This document shows, one piece after another, positions 16,891-25,053 of a stretch of DNA of 64,000 bases. Position 1 is the first letter of the stretch. Each line of letters starts with the position of its first letter. Location: assembly GCF_002355275.1 (NCBI RefSeq), contig NZ_CP023449.1, forward strand, positions 4,008,001 through 4,072,000. The letters are read 5' to 3'. The notes beneath the pieces were generated by a model. That model saw only the letters and a program-made list of their open reading frames with translations. It did no database searches and was not told the DNA's origin. The stretch is from Rhizorhabdus dicambivorans (lineage in GTDB: Bacteria > Pseudomonadota > Alphaproteobacteria > Sphingomonadales > Sphingomonadaceae). The position numbers and the translations under genes are program-made.

Positions 16891-17661
16891 TCAGGCGCTC
16901 ATCGCTATGTAGCCGAGCTGCGCCGCCCGGAAGACCGTGTGGTTCCGGTTGGCCGCGTTGAGCTTCAGTGCCGCATTGTGGATGTGGAAGCGGACGGTCG
17001 CGCGGCTGCGCGACATGATCATCCCGATCTCGACGTCGGTCTTGCCCAGTGCCGCCCATTTCAGGCACTCGACCTCACGCCGGCTGAGCGAGTCCGTCGT
17101 CGAGAGGCTGAGGCTGTCGCCGGTCACGCGATTATAGCCGGTGATGAACGGCCGGACGATCGCCGCCAGCGTGTCGGCATGCGTGGCGAACTCGGCGGCC
17201 AGGTCGGTCTGGCGCGGATCGCGCGGAATGAAGGCGACCGCGCCGATCCCGCCGAACGGCATATGGACCGGCACGACCAGCGCGGCGTGAACCAGGCTGC
17301 GCCGCTCGAAACTGCCAAGGTCGATGCGGTCGAGCAGCCGGTTGGGCGCCATGGTGCGGAATCCTTCGGAATTGCACCAGAAGGGCTCGCTTTCATAACG
17401 GCATGCGACATGCAGCGGGGAATCGAGCGTACGCCGCAGCACGCCGCTCCAGATGTCGCCGCCCACCTCCCAGCCGAACACTGCCGATGCCAGCGGCCGC
17501 CCCTCCGCATCGCGCATCGGCTCGCAACGGGTCATGCTCGGCAGCGCGGCGACGCGCCAGTCGGCCATCCCATCGGCGATCGCCCGCAACGCCTCGGCGG
17601 CGGGCGCGATATCGGCGGCGCGGCGGATTCTTACCCGATCGAGATGAGTCAAATCCAGCAT
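16891..17661 (-). CDS. LuxR-type transcriptional regulator, paralogue 1
   Basis: 256 residues from MLDLTHLDRVRIRRAADIAP. The start was chosen by alignment with two paralogues in the window (17792 and 35069). The N-terminal domain holds CRYESEPFWCNSEGF and VVPVHMPFGGIGAVAF, the latter like the ligand-pocket core of LuxR proteins. The C-terminal helix-turn-helix is LSRREVECLKWAALGKTDVEIG then RATVRFHIHNAALKL, ending LGYIAMSA. No luxI-type synthase is in the window, so this is a LuxR solo. It is adjacent to the acyl-CoA dehydrogenase operon on the same strand, 35 bases upstream of it. Confidence 0.85.
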   Translation of the reverse strand: MLDLTHLDRVRIRRAADIAPAAEALRAIADGMADWRVAALPSMTRCEPMRDAEGRPLASAVFGWEVGGDIWSGVLRRTLDSPLHVACRYESEPFWCNSEGFRTMAPNRLLDRIDLGSFERRSLVHAALVVPVHMPFGGIGAVAFIPRDPRQTDLAAEFATHADTLAAIVRPFITGYNRVTGDSLSLSTTDSLSRREVECLKWAALGKTDVEIGMIMSRSRATVRFHIHNAALKLNAANRNHTVFRAAQLGYIAMSA

Positions 17662-17791
17662 CCGCCCCGTCTCCCACATGCATCGCCTGTTGGCACGAAG
17701 GCTATGAGCCCATACCCAGTTCAGCAAGATCATAATCAGGAATTAGCCGGGACCGCGAAAGCTGTCCCTTGTGACAGGGCGGAGGCGGCCA

Positions 17792-18571
17792 TCAGTTTTC
17801 GGTGAAGTTTGTGCCGATATAACCGAGCCGCGCCGCCTTGAAGATGGTCTGGCTGCGGTTGACCGTATCGAGCTTGATCGCGGCGTTCTGGATATGGAAG
17901 CGGACCGTTGCGCGGCTGCGCGACAGCATGGCACCGATCTCGTGATCGGTCTTGCCGATCGCCGCAAGCCGCAGGCACTCCACCTCGCGTTCGCTCAAGG
18001 TCGCATCGACCGGCAGGCTCTTGGGCGGGCCCATGGTGCGAACATAGCCGGCAATGAAGGTGCGCGCGATAACGCCCAGTACATCGCCATAGGCTTCATA
18101 TTCGCGGGACAGGTCGGTCCGTTCCATCGAGCGCGGCTGGAAGCTCGCCGCGCCGATCTGGCCGAACGGCAGATGCACCGGCACGACGATCGCTGACGGG
18201 GTGAGGCCCCGCCGCTGGAAATCGGTCAGGTCGACCGAGTCGAGCAGCGGATTGGGTATCTGGGTCCGGATGCCGTCGGCATTGATCCAGAAGGGCTCGC
18301 TTTCATAACGGCAGGCCAGCGCCAGCGGCGAATGGAGCGCGTGACGGGGATTGCGCCACCAGCGATCGAGCTCATGCCCGGTCCAGCCGAAAACGCTGGT
18401 CGCCAGCACATGGCCGTCGGCGTCGAGCATCTGTTGTCTGACCGCAATATTATGCGCCATCGCCACCCTGAGATCGACGAGATCGCGCACCATTTCCTGC
18501 ACCCGCAGCGCAGCGGGCCGGACATCCGCCGGGGAACCAATGCGGATCGCGTCCAGATTGATATCGTGCAT
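17792..18571 (-). CDS. LuxR-type transcriptional regulator, paralogue 2
   Basis: 259 residues from MHDINLDAIRIGSPADVRPA, with AAGGGTGGATC upstream; a GTG 15 bases earlier has no usable ribosome site. It shares the paralogue signature CRYESEPFWINADGI, VVPVHLPFGQIGAASF, and the C-terminal LSEREVECLRLAAIGKTDHEIG with RATVRFHIQNAAIKL. It stands directly before paralogue 1 on the same strand, with a 130-base gap, and is divergent from the iron-type alcohol dehydrogenase at 18698. Tandem placement suggests a duplication. Ligand and targets unknown; a pathway metabolite is as likely as an acyl-homoserine lactone. Confidence 0.85.
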   Translation of the reverse strand: MHDINLDAIRIGSPADVRPAALRVQEMVRDLVDLRVAMAHNIAVRQQMLDADGHVLATSVFGWTGHELDRWWRNPRHALHSPLALACRYESEPFWINADGIRTQIPNPLLDSVDLTDFQRRGLTPSAIVVPVHLPFGQIGAASFQPRSMERTDLSREYEAYGDVLGVIARTFIAGYVRTMGPPKSLPVDATLSEREVECLRLAAIGKTDHEIGAMLSRSRATVRFHIQNAAIKLDTVNRSQTIFKAARLGYIGTNFTEN

Positions 18572-18697
18572 GGCGCCATGATCCACCCTTGGCGGCCCGA
18601 TACGAACTGGAGGATGTGCTAGTATGGCGATCCTGGTTTTGCAGAGGCACGGCTTTAGCGGCTATCGTCCGCCCGCCACCGCATGGAAGGAATGAAT

Positions 18698-19855
18698 ATG
18701 CCCGCGATAAACCTGCCCCGCATCATCAGGGTAGGCGGCGGCGCGCTGGCGGAATTGCCCGAAGCGCTGCACCAGTGCCAGCTCGCCCGGCCTTTCATCG
18801 TCACCGATCCCTTCATGCGCGACAGCGGCATGCTCGACCGGTTGCTCGGCGTCCTGGCGCAGGCGGGAATCGAACCGCGCTGCTTCACCGAGACCGAGCC
18901 CGACCCCACCGTCGCACTGATCGACCGCGCGCTCGCCGCGCTGCACGAGGGCGAGCATGATTGCGTTATCGGCTTCGGCGGCGGCAGCCCGATCGACACC
19001 GCCAAGGCGATCGCCTGGCGGGCGGTCCATCCCATCCCCTATGCGGAGATGAAGGCCCCCACCCAGAATGACCGGCCAGGCCTGACGATCGTCGCCGTCC
19101 CGACCACGGCGGGGACGGGATCCGAAGCGACCCGCTTCACCATCGTCACCGATGAGGAAAGCGACGAGAAGATGCTGTGCATCGGCCTGGGCTTCCTGCC
19201 GACCATCGCGATCGTCGACCACGAACTGACCCATGGCAAACCGCGCCGGCTGACCGCCGACACCGGCATCGATTCGCTGACCCATGCGATCGAGGCCTAT
19301 GTTTCGCGCCGCGCCAACCCCTTTTCCGACGCAATGGCGCTGTCGGCAATGCGGCTGATCGCGCCGAATATCCGCCGCGTCTGCGCCGATCCGGGCGATT
19401 GTGAAGCGCGCGCCGCCATGATGGAGGGCGCGCTGCACGCCGGCATCGCCTTCTCCAACGCCTCGGTGGGGCTGGTCCATGGCATGAGCCGGCCGATCGG
19501 CGCCTTCTTCCACGTGCCCCACGGACTGTCGAACGCGATGCTGCTGCCCGCCGTCACCGCCTTCTCCGCGCCCGCCGCGCTGCCGCGCTACACCGACTGC
19601 GCGCGCGCCATGGGCCTCGCCGATGCCGAGGAAGGCGACCAGTCGGCCGTGGCGAAGCTGGTCGAGGAACTCGCCGCGCTCAACGCCGACCTCGATGTGC
19701 CGACCCCGGCGGCCTATGGCATCGATCCCGCACGCTGGAACGAACGCATCCCGCTGATGGCAAGCCAGGCGATCGCCTCCGGCTCCCCCGCCAATAATCC
19801 GCGCATCGCCGACGCCACCGAGATCGAGGCGATCTACGCGTCGCTCTGGAGGTGA
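18698..19855 (+). CDS. Iron-containing alcohol dehydrogenase family
   Basis: 385 residues. The N-terminal Rossmann part has VIGFGGGSPIDTAKAIAWRA (about residues 88-107), followed by VPTTAGTGSEATRF. The metal ligands of group III alcohol dehydrogenases are visible in TADTGIDSLTHAIEAYVS and VHGMSRPIGAFFHVPHG. The in-frame ATGs at 18683 and 18692 overlap the ribosome site GGAAGG, so 18698 is the start. It oxidises an alcohol, or reduces an aldehyde or maleylacetate-type ketone, with NAD(P)H. Divergent from LuxR paralogue 2. Its last 22 bases overlap the convergent TIM-barrel gene. Confidence 0.88.
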   Translation: MPAINLPRIIRVGGGALAELPEALHQCQLARPFIVTDPFMRDSGMLDRLLGVLAQAGIEPRCFTETEPDPTVALIDRALAALHEGEHDCVIGFGGGSPIDTAKAIAWRAVHPIPYAEMKAPTQNDRPGLTIVAVPTTAGTGSEATRFTIVTDEESDEKMLCIGLGFLPTIAIVDHELTHGKPRRLTADTGIDSLTHAIEAYVSRRANPFSDAMALSAMRLIAPNIRRVCADPGDCEARAAMMEGALHAGIAFSNASVGLVHGMSRPIGAFFHVPHGLSNAMLLPAVTAFSAPAALPRYTDCARAMGLADAEEGDQSAVAKLVEELAALNADLDVPTPAAYGIDPARWNERIPLMASQAIASGSPANNPRIADATEIEAIYASLWR

Positions 19856-20655
19856 GCCGCCCTGGCGAGAATCCTCTCCGCCGCCTCGCGCGCCCGGCGG
19901 GCATAGGCCACCGCGCCCTCCGCCGCGAGCCGGGCGTGGTTCGGGGCCTCGATGCTGATCGGCACCTCGGGCCGTAGTGCCGCCAGCGCGCCGATGACGT
20001 CGCCGCCGCCCTCGCCCGGCAGCAGGCGATGCTGCAGCGTTTCGCGGATGCGATCACCTTTGGCCTGGGGAGCTTGGGCGGGAGCGTCGCAGAGCTGCAC
20101 CTGACGGACCAGCGCCCGATGGCGGACCATCGCGGCCCGATCGCCGCCGCCGCGCAGGTGGTGGATGATGTCGAACATGATCCCAGCATTGCCGGCGCCG
20201 CTGCGGGCGACCAGATCAGCCGCCTCATCGATCGTCCGGATCGCGGTGAAGGGCACGAACTCGACGTCGACGATAAGGCCGAATTCAGCGGCGAACTCGC
20301 AGAGTGCGGCGAACCTGTCGACCGCGCGGGCCGGATCGGAGTCGGTGACGACCGCGCAAAGATGGCGCGCGCCGAAGCCCGCGCCGATCTCCAGCCCGGC
20401 CCCGAGCGCCGCGATGTCGGTGGCACCGTCGAGCCCCACCCATTCAAGCTCACTGATCACCAGCCCTTCGCCATCGAGGATGCGTCGCACGTCGGCGATG
20501 GTGGTGGGCGATCGCACCAGCGCCGGTGCGTCGAGCGCTCCCTGACCCTCGATCACCCGTAGCCCGGCATGGCGGAATCCGACCTGCGCCGCGACCCGCA
20601 GGAATTCGGCGGGGCCGATTCCGGTCAGCGTTTCCGGCGCGAGCGCGAACTGCAT
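19834..20655 (-). CDS. Xylose isomerase-like TIM-barrel protein, paralogue A
   Basis: 273 residues. Features of the sugar-phosphate isomerase/epimerase (AP endonuclease 2-like) family are LAPETLTGIGPAEFLRVAAQVGFRHAGLR at the start, VDVEFVPFTAIRTIDEA near the middle (metal-ligand Glu) and VQLCDAP later. AAGGAGG lies just before the ATG. It is 42 per cent-like by eye to the protein at 46514, with the same GEGL..ELE and E(F)VP(F/Y)T motifs; this is an impression, not a computed value. A palindrome at 20707 lies between it and the divergent amidohydrolase. The reaction in this pathway is unknown; isomerisation or hydrolysis of a ring product is possible. Confidence 0.8.
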   Translation of the reverse strand: MQFALAPETLTGIGPAEFLRVAAQVGFRHAGLRVIEGQGALDAPALVRSPTTIADVRRILDGEGLVISELEWVGLDGATDIAALGAGLEIGAGFGARHLCAVVTDSDPARAVDRFAALCEFAAEFGLIVDVEFVPFTAIRTIDEAADLVARSGAGNAGIMFDIIHHLRGGGDRAAMVRHRALVRQVQLCDAPAQAPQAKGDRIRETLQHRLLPGEGGGDVIGALAALRPEVPISIEAPNHARLAAEGAVAYARRAREAAERILARAAHLQSDA

Positions 20656-20706
20656 TCCAGCCTCCTTGCCGTGTACAGAAGGCCATGCGCCGAGCCGTTT
20701 TTCGCC

Positions 20707-20727
20707 CTGACCTATTGAATAGGTCAG
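20707..20727. promoter_or_regulatory. 21-bp perfect palindrome, likely operator
   Basis: Arms CTGACCTATT (20707-20716) and AATAGGTCAG (20718-20727) around a single G are exactly complementary. It lies between the divergent TIM-barrel and amidohydrolase starts, 52 and 118 bases away. The right arm also contains the recurring island core (TTGAATAGGT), so this may be the most symmetrical version of that site. Confidence 0.6.
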
Positions 20728-20844
20728 GTGAGGCGCGGCACGGCCTCGATTGTAATTCCTGATGATAATCTACATAAACCACTCAACCTGGCGCGGCCGA
20801 TTCGACCGCCGCGACCAGCCACGCGAGCGGATGAGGATTTCGCC

Positions 20845-22017
20845 ATGAACATGATGACCAACAATTATCGGATCATCGACGTCGATACCCATGTCGTCGA
20901 ACCCTATGACCTGTGGACGTCCCGGGTTTCGAGCAAATATGGCGATGCCGTTCCCCATGTCCGCAACGTCGATGGCACCGATTACTGGTTCTTTGGCGAC
21001 AAGCGGGCCGGTGGCGCCGGATCGCCCGCGATGGCCGGCTGGCATGAGCATCCTCCCTTTCACCCGCGTACCCTGAGCGAAGCGCACCGCTATACCTGGG
21101 ACCAGACCGAACGCCTGAAGGTCATGGACGACTACGGCATCCAGGCGCAGGTGCTGTTCCCCAACGTCATCTTCTTCGAGGCCGGCACGCTGGTGAAGCT
21201 GGAGAGCCAGCAGCTGATGCTCGATTCCGTCAAGGCCTATAACGACTGGCAGACCGACTATGCCAGCGTCGCGCCCGACCGCTTCCTGCCGCAGGCGATC
21301 CTGCCCTTCTGGGATCTCGACGAGACGCTGAAGGAGCTGGAGCGCTGCAAGAAGATGGGCCATCGCGGCCTCGTCTTCACCTCGGAACCGCATTGCTTCG
21401 CCCAGCCCAAGCTGACCAACAAGCATTGGGACAAGCTGTGGGCCGCCGCCCAGGAAATGGGCATGCCGGTCAACTTCCACATCGGATCGGGCGACCATGA
21501 GGTCAACAAGGTGATGGACGCGTCGACCCCGGTCCATGCCGACTATGCCTCGATGGGCGTGCTGTTCTTCATGGGCAACGCCGCCGCGATCACCCAGATC
21601 ATCTGCGGCGGCATCTGCCAGCGCTTCCCGAACCTCAATTTCGTCTCGGTCGAAAGCGGCGTGGGCTGGCTGCCCTTCGCGATCGCTTCACTCGACTGGC
21701 AGTGGATCAACTGCGGCGTGCCCCAGGAGCATGGCGACGTCTATGACCTGCTGCCGAGCGAATATTTCAAGCGCCAGATCTACGGCAGCTTCTGGTTCGA
21801 GCAGAACCCGCTGGTGAAGTTCGCGATCGACCAGCTCGGCCCGGATAACATCCTGTACGAGACCGATTTCCCGCATCCGACCAGCATGAGCCCCGGGCCG
21901 GCGACCTCGGCGCAGCGTCCGCCCGAATATCTGGAGGACGTTTTCAAGGGCGTGCCCCAGGACCAGGTTCAGAAGATCCTGCACGACAACGCGGCGCGCA
22001 TCTACCACCTCGACTGA
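20845..22017 (+). CDS. Amidohydrolase-2 family metal-dependent hydrolase/decarboxylase
   Basis: 390 residues. The metal-site start IIDVDTHVVEPYDLW is followed by VNFHIGSGD (His ligand) and ILYETDFPHPTSM (catalytic Asp) towards the C-terminus. This is the amidohydrolase-related family that includes ACMSD-type decarboxylases and ring-opening hydrolases. GATGAGGA precedes the ATG at 20845. Stand-alone gene between the divergent TIM-barrel gene and the CoA-transferase operon. It could decarboxylate or hydrolyse a cyclic intermediate; family proteins near steroid and terpenoid genes are often annotated only this far. Confidence 0.85.
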   Translation: MNMMTNNYRIIDVDTHVVEPYDLWTSRVSSKYGDAVPHVRNVDGTDYWFFGDKRAGGAGSPAMAGWHEHPPFHPRTLSEAHRYTWDQTERLKVMDDYGIQAQVLFPNVIFFEAGTLVKLESQQLMLDSVKAYNDWQTDYASVAPDRFLPQAILPFWDLDETLKELERCKKMGHRGLVFTSEPHCFAQPKLTNKHWDKLWAAAQEMGMPVNFHIGSGDHEVNKVMDASTPVHADYASMGVLFFMGNAAAITQIICGGICQRFPNLNFVSVESGVGWLPFAIASLDWQWINCGVPQEHGDVYDLLPSEYFKRQIYGSFWFEQNPLVKFAIDQLGPDNILYETDFPHPTSMSPGPATSAQRPPEYLEDVFKGVPQDQVQKILHDNAARIYHLD

Positions 22018-22092
22018 TGCACGCGCTGGGAATTGGGCGACTGGCCAATGTCACAGTGATCCGGTCGCCGCGTTTCCCATAAGGCTCCGCTC

Positions 22093-22123
22093 GGCGGCAC
22101 CCCGGCCCCCCTGGGGTGTCGCC
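22093..22123. other. Strong intergenic hairpin without T-tract
   Basis: Stem GGCGGCACCCC/GGGGTGTCGCC (22093-22103 with 22113-22123; 11 pairs, one G-U). It lies in the 147-base gap between the amidohydrolase and the first CoA-transferase. There is no T run after it, so a standard terminator is unlikely; an mRNA-stability or processing element is possible. Confidence 0.45.
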
Positions 22124-22164
22124 AACCGGTCGAAAGGGCCCGGCGACGGGCAGGAGTAAGGTGA

Positions 22165-23499
22165 ATGACGAGTGTTGCTGAACAGCGGGCCGCGGTGACG
22201 GCGGCTGCGGCGGCTGATCCGGCCCGCCACCCCCGGCCGTCGCGCCCACCGCTCGAAGGCATAAGGATCGCGGATTTCTGCTGGATGGGGGTCGGCGCTG
22301 TCGCTACCCGCCTGCTCGCCGATTTCGGCGCGGAGGTGATCCGCATCGAGGACCGCAACCGGCTCGACATGCCGCGTCGCCTGCCGATCTACAAGGGTGG
22401 CAATGCCCGCACCTATGGCGAGGAAGACGCCGACCCCGATCCCAACAAGGGCGGCCTGTTCAACAATTACAACCGCAACAAGCTCGGCATCACCATCAAC
22501 ATGCGCGACAAGCGCGGCCGCGAGCTTTGCGAAAGGCTGATCCGCACCTCCTCGGTCGTCACCGAGAATTTCGCGCCCGGCGTGATGGAACGCTGGGGCC
22601 TGACCTACGACGCGGTGAAGGAACTCGTCCCCAACGTCATCATGGCGCGGATGAGCGGCTTCGGCCATTCGGGCCCGCATGCCGAGTTCAAGAGCTTCGG
22701 CCCCGTCGTCCAGGCGGTGAGCGGCCTCTCCTATATCAGCGGGCTTCCCGGCCAGGAGCCGTCGGGCTGGGGAATGTCCTACATGGACAACATGGCCGCC
22801 TATTATAATGCGGCGGCGCTGCTGATGGCGATCTACCACCGCAACAACACCGGCGAAGGCACCGAGATCGACGTCTCGGCGATCGAGGCGGGCATCAACC
22901 TGGTCGGTCCGGTGCTGCTGGACGTGTCCGTCAACGGCCGCAAGACGCGCGACCGCGCCTACCCCACCGGCAACCGGCTGGAGTTTCAGGAGGCCGCGCC
23001 CCATGGCGTCTTCCCGACCCGTGGCGATGACCGCTGGATCGCGATCAGCGTCTTCAACCAGAATGAATGGCAGGGCCTCGTCGCCGAGATGGGCTCGCCC
23101 GCCTGGGCCTTCGAGCCGCGCTTCGCGACCCAGGCCGATCGCTACGCCAACCAGGATGCGCTGGAAGAAGCGCTGGCAGCCTTCACCCGCACGCGTGAAC
23201 GCTATGATCTGATGCACCGCCTCCAGGCGCGCGGCGTGGCCGCCTCGGTCGTCCAGAATGCCGAGGACCTCAACGAGCATGACCCGCAGACCGCCGAGCG
23301 CGGCCTGTTCTTCGAGATGGACCATCCGGTGATCGGCCCCGCCCGCTTCGAGGGTACGCCGATCCGCTTCTCGCGCCTTGAGCAGGAGAATTGGCGCTCG
23401 GCTCCACTGCTCGGCGAGGACAACCGCTATGTGACCCGCGAGATATTGGGTCTCAGCGAGGAGCAATACGAAACCTATGCCGCGGAAGGGGTGATCTGA
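22165..23499 (+). CDS. CaiB/BaiF family III CoA-transferase
   Basis: 444 residues. It opens with a poorly ordered Ala/Pro-rich stretch, then GIRIADFCWMGVGAVATRLLADFGAEVIRIE, the usual N-terminal Rossmann-like part. The catalytic Asp of the family is best placed in SYMDNMAAYYN (near residue 206), and TGEGTEIDVSAIEA follows. It moves CoA between acyl-CoAs or activates a carboxylic acid with a CoA donor. It overlaps the next CoA-transferase gene by one base (TGATG). Two tandem, different CaiB proteins suggest either a heteromer or two consecutive substrates. Confidence 0.9.
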   Translation: MTSVAEQRAAVTAAAAADPARHPRPSRPPLEGIRIADFCWMGVGAVATRLLADFGAEVIRIEDRNRLDMPRRLPIYKGGNARTYGEEDADPDPNKGGLFNNYNRNKLGITINMRDKRGRELCERLIRTSSVVTENFAPGVMERWGLTYDAVKELVPNVIMARMSGFGHSGPHAEFKSFGPVVQAVSGLSYISGLPGQEPSGWGMSYMDNMAAYYNAAALLMAIYHRNNTGEGTEIDVSAIEAGINLVGPVLLDVSVNGRKTRDRAYPTGNRLEFQEAAPHGVFPTRGDDRWIAISVFNQNEWQGLVAEMGSPAWAFEPRFATQADRYANQDALEEALAAFTRTRERYDLMHRLQARGVAASVVQNAEDLNEHDPQTAERGLFFEMDHPVIGPARFEGTPIRFSRLEQENWRSAPLLGEDNRYVTREILGLSEEQYETYAAEGVI

Positions 23500-24713
23500 T
23501 GCAGGCGACTTCCGAGCGGACCCTGCCCGCGCCCTATGCGGGCCTGAAGGTGATCGAGCTGGCCGAAGATACCGGCGGTGAGTTCCTTGGCCGCACCCTG
23601 GCCGAGATGGGCGCCGACGTCACCAAGGCCGAACCGCCCGAGGGATCGCCGACCCGGCGGATCGGCCCCTTCGCCAAGGGCGAGGCGGGGCCGGACCGCA
23701 GCCTCCATTTCTGGCTGTACAACAGCAACAAACGCAGTGTGACGATCGATCTTGGCGAGACCGGGATCGAGGCGCTCGCGCCGCTGCTCGACGATGCCGA
23801 TATCTTCATTTCCACCCTCCAGCCCGCGCGGCTGGCGGCGGCCGGGCTCGATCTCGACGCCCTGTCGGCACTCTTCCCGCGCCTCATTATCGTCTCGGTC
23901 ACGCCATATGGGCTTACCGGCCCGTGGAAGGACTATAAGGCGTCGAACCTCACCGGCCTCGCCGGGGGCGGCCCGCTGAACATGTGCGGCTATGACGATC
24001 ATTCGATCCCGCCGATCAATCCGGGCGGCGACCAGGCCTATCACAGCGCGACGGCATTCGGGCATATCGGCACCCTGCTGGCGCTGCTCGACCGGCAGCG
24101 CACCGGGCTCGGCCAGATCGTCGACGTCGCGATGCACAATGCCGCGACGATGAACGTCGAACTGGCCAATCCCTTCTGGTTCTATCCCCGGGTCAACGTC
24201 CAGCGGCAGACCTGTCGCCACGCCCAGCCCTCGCCCACCCAGTCGGCGCTGTTCCAGTGCGCCGACGGCCGTTACGTCTATTACACGCTGATCCTGTCCG
24301 ACAGCCGCGCATGGGACATGCTGGTCGCGTGGATGGACCAGAAAGGCATGGCGGCGATGCTGACCGAGCCCGAGTTCAAGGACATCGCCTACAGGCAGCA
24401 GCGGTTCGACGAGATCCAGTCGCTCGTCGAATGTTTCTTCCTGTGCCACGACAGCCGTGAGATGTATCTGGAGGGCCAGGCCCAGGGCTTACCGGTCGGG
24501 CTGATGAACGCACCCGAGGACCTGTTCGAGGACGAACATCTCCGCGCGCGCGATTTCTTCGTGCCCGTCGACATGGGCGGGGATGTCGGCGTCGTCGAAT
24601 ATCCCGGCGACAGCTACCGCTTCACCGCCTTCGGCAGCGTGCCGCGTGCCCGCGCGCCGAAGCTCGGCGAACATGACCACGAACTGCTTGGCCACCGCGC
24701 GGCGGCCGAATGA
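23499..24713 (+). CDS. CaiB/BaiF family III CoA-transferase, second of a pair
   Basis: 404 residues from MQATSERTLPAPYAGLKVIE. It has GADVTKAEPPEG in the N-terminal domain and NPGGDQAYHSATAFG, where the catalytic Asp is expected, near residue 181. The start overlaps the previous stop by one base, so the two are translationally coupled. The operon continues with a 103-residue protein and an acyl-CoA synthetase, so two chemical routes to CoA activation stand side by side. Sequence differs clearly from its neighbour; this is not a recent duplication. Confidence 0.9.
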   Translation: MQATSERTLPAPYAGLKVIELAEDTGGEFLGRTLAEMGADVTKAEPPEGSPTRRIGPFAKGEAGPDRSLHFWLYNSNKRSVTIDLGETGIEALAPLLDDADIFISTLQPARLAAAGLDLDALSALFPRLIIVSVTPYGLTGPWKDYKASNLTGLAGGGPLNMCGYDDHSIPPINPGGDQAYHSATAFGHIGTLLALLDRQRTGLGQIVDVAMHNAATMNVELANPFWFYPRVNVQRQTCRHAQPSPTQSALFQCADGRYVYYTLILSDSRAWDMLVAWMDQKGMAAMLTEPEFKDIAYRQQRFDEIQSLVECFFLCHDSREMYLEGQAQGLPVGLMNAPEDLFEDEHLRARDFFVPVDMGGDVGVVEYPGDSYRFTAFGSVPRARAPKLGEHDHELLGHRAAAE

Positions 24714-24729
24714 GAAGGGATCGAGCAGC

Positions 24730-25041
24730 ATGACCAAGCCCACCCCCGGATCGCGCTGGAAGAGCGCGGTATGCGACACCGAAGCGGTCGTCGTGCGCCC
24801 GGCCAGCAGCGGCGCGGTGCCCGAATGCGGCGGCGTGGCGATGGTCCCTGCGGCCGAGGCGAAGCCCGACGGCGGCACCATCGCCGCCGGCTTCGACGGC
24901 GGATCTCAGATGGGCAAGCGCTATCATGACGAGGCCACCGGCATGGAGGCGCTTTGCACCAAGGCGGGCCAGGGCACGCTCGGCGTCGAGGGCCGCGCCT
25001 TTGCCCTGAAGGAAGCCAAGAAGCTTCCCTCTTCGGACTGA
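24730..25041 (+). CDS. Small Cys-containing protein next to acyl-CoA synthetase
   Basis: 103 residues: GSRWKSAVCDTEAVVVRPA near the start, then AVPECGGVAMVPAA, MEALCTKAGQGTLGVEG and a Lys-rich tail. Three Cys (near 15, 33 and 77), no signal peptide and no membrane segment. AAGGGATCG precedes the ATG. I recall proteins with the same RWKS.VC.TEV.VVR opening beside acyl-CoA synthetases in actinobacteria, but I have no name or function for the family. It lies in tight order between the CoA-transferase pair and the synthetase (16 and 12 base gaps), so it is probably expressed with them and may be an accessory of CoA activation. Confidence 0.75.
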   Translation: MTKPTPGSRWKSAVCDTEAVVVRPASSGAVPECGGVAMVPAAEAKPDGGTIAAGFDGGSQMGKRYHDEATGMEALCTKAGQGTLGVEGRAFALKEAKKLPSSD

Positions 25042-25053
25042 GGACTCCCCATC

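Noticed and set aside
20707-20727. Terminator
   Set aside because: The palindrome lies between divergent start codons, has a one-base centre and no T run, so it is better explained as an operator.
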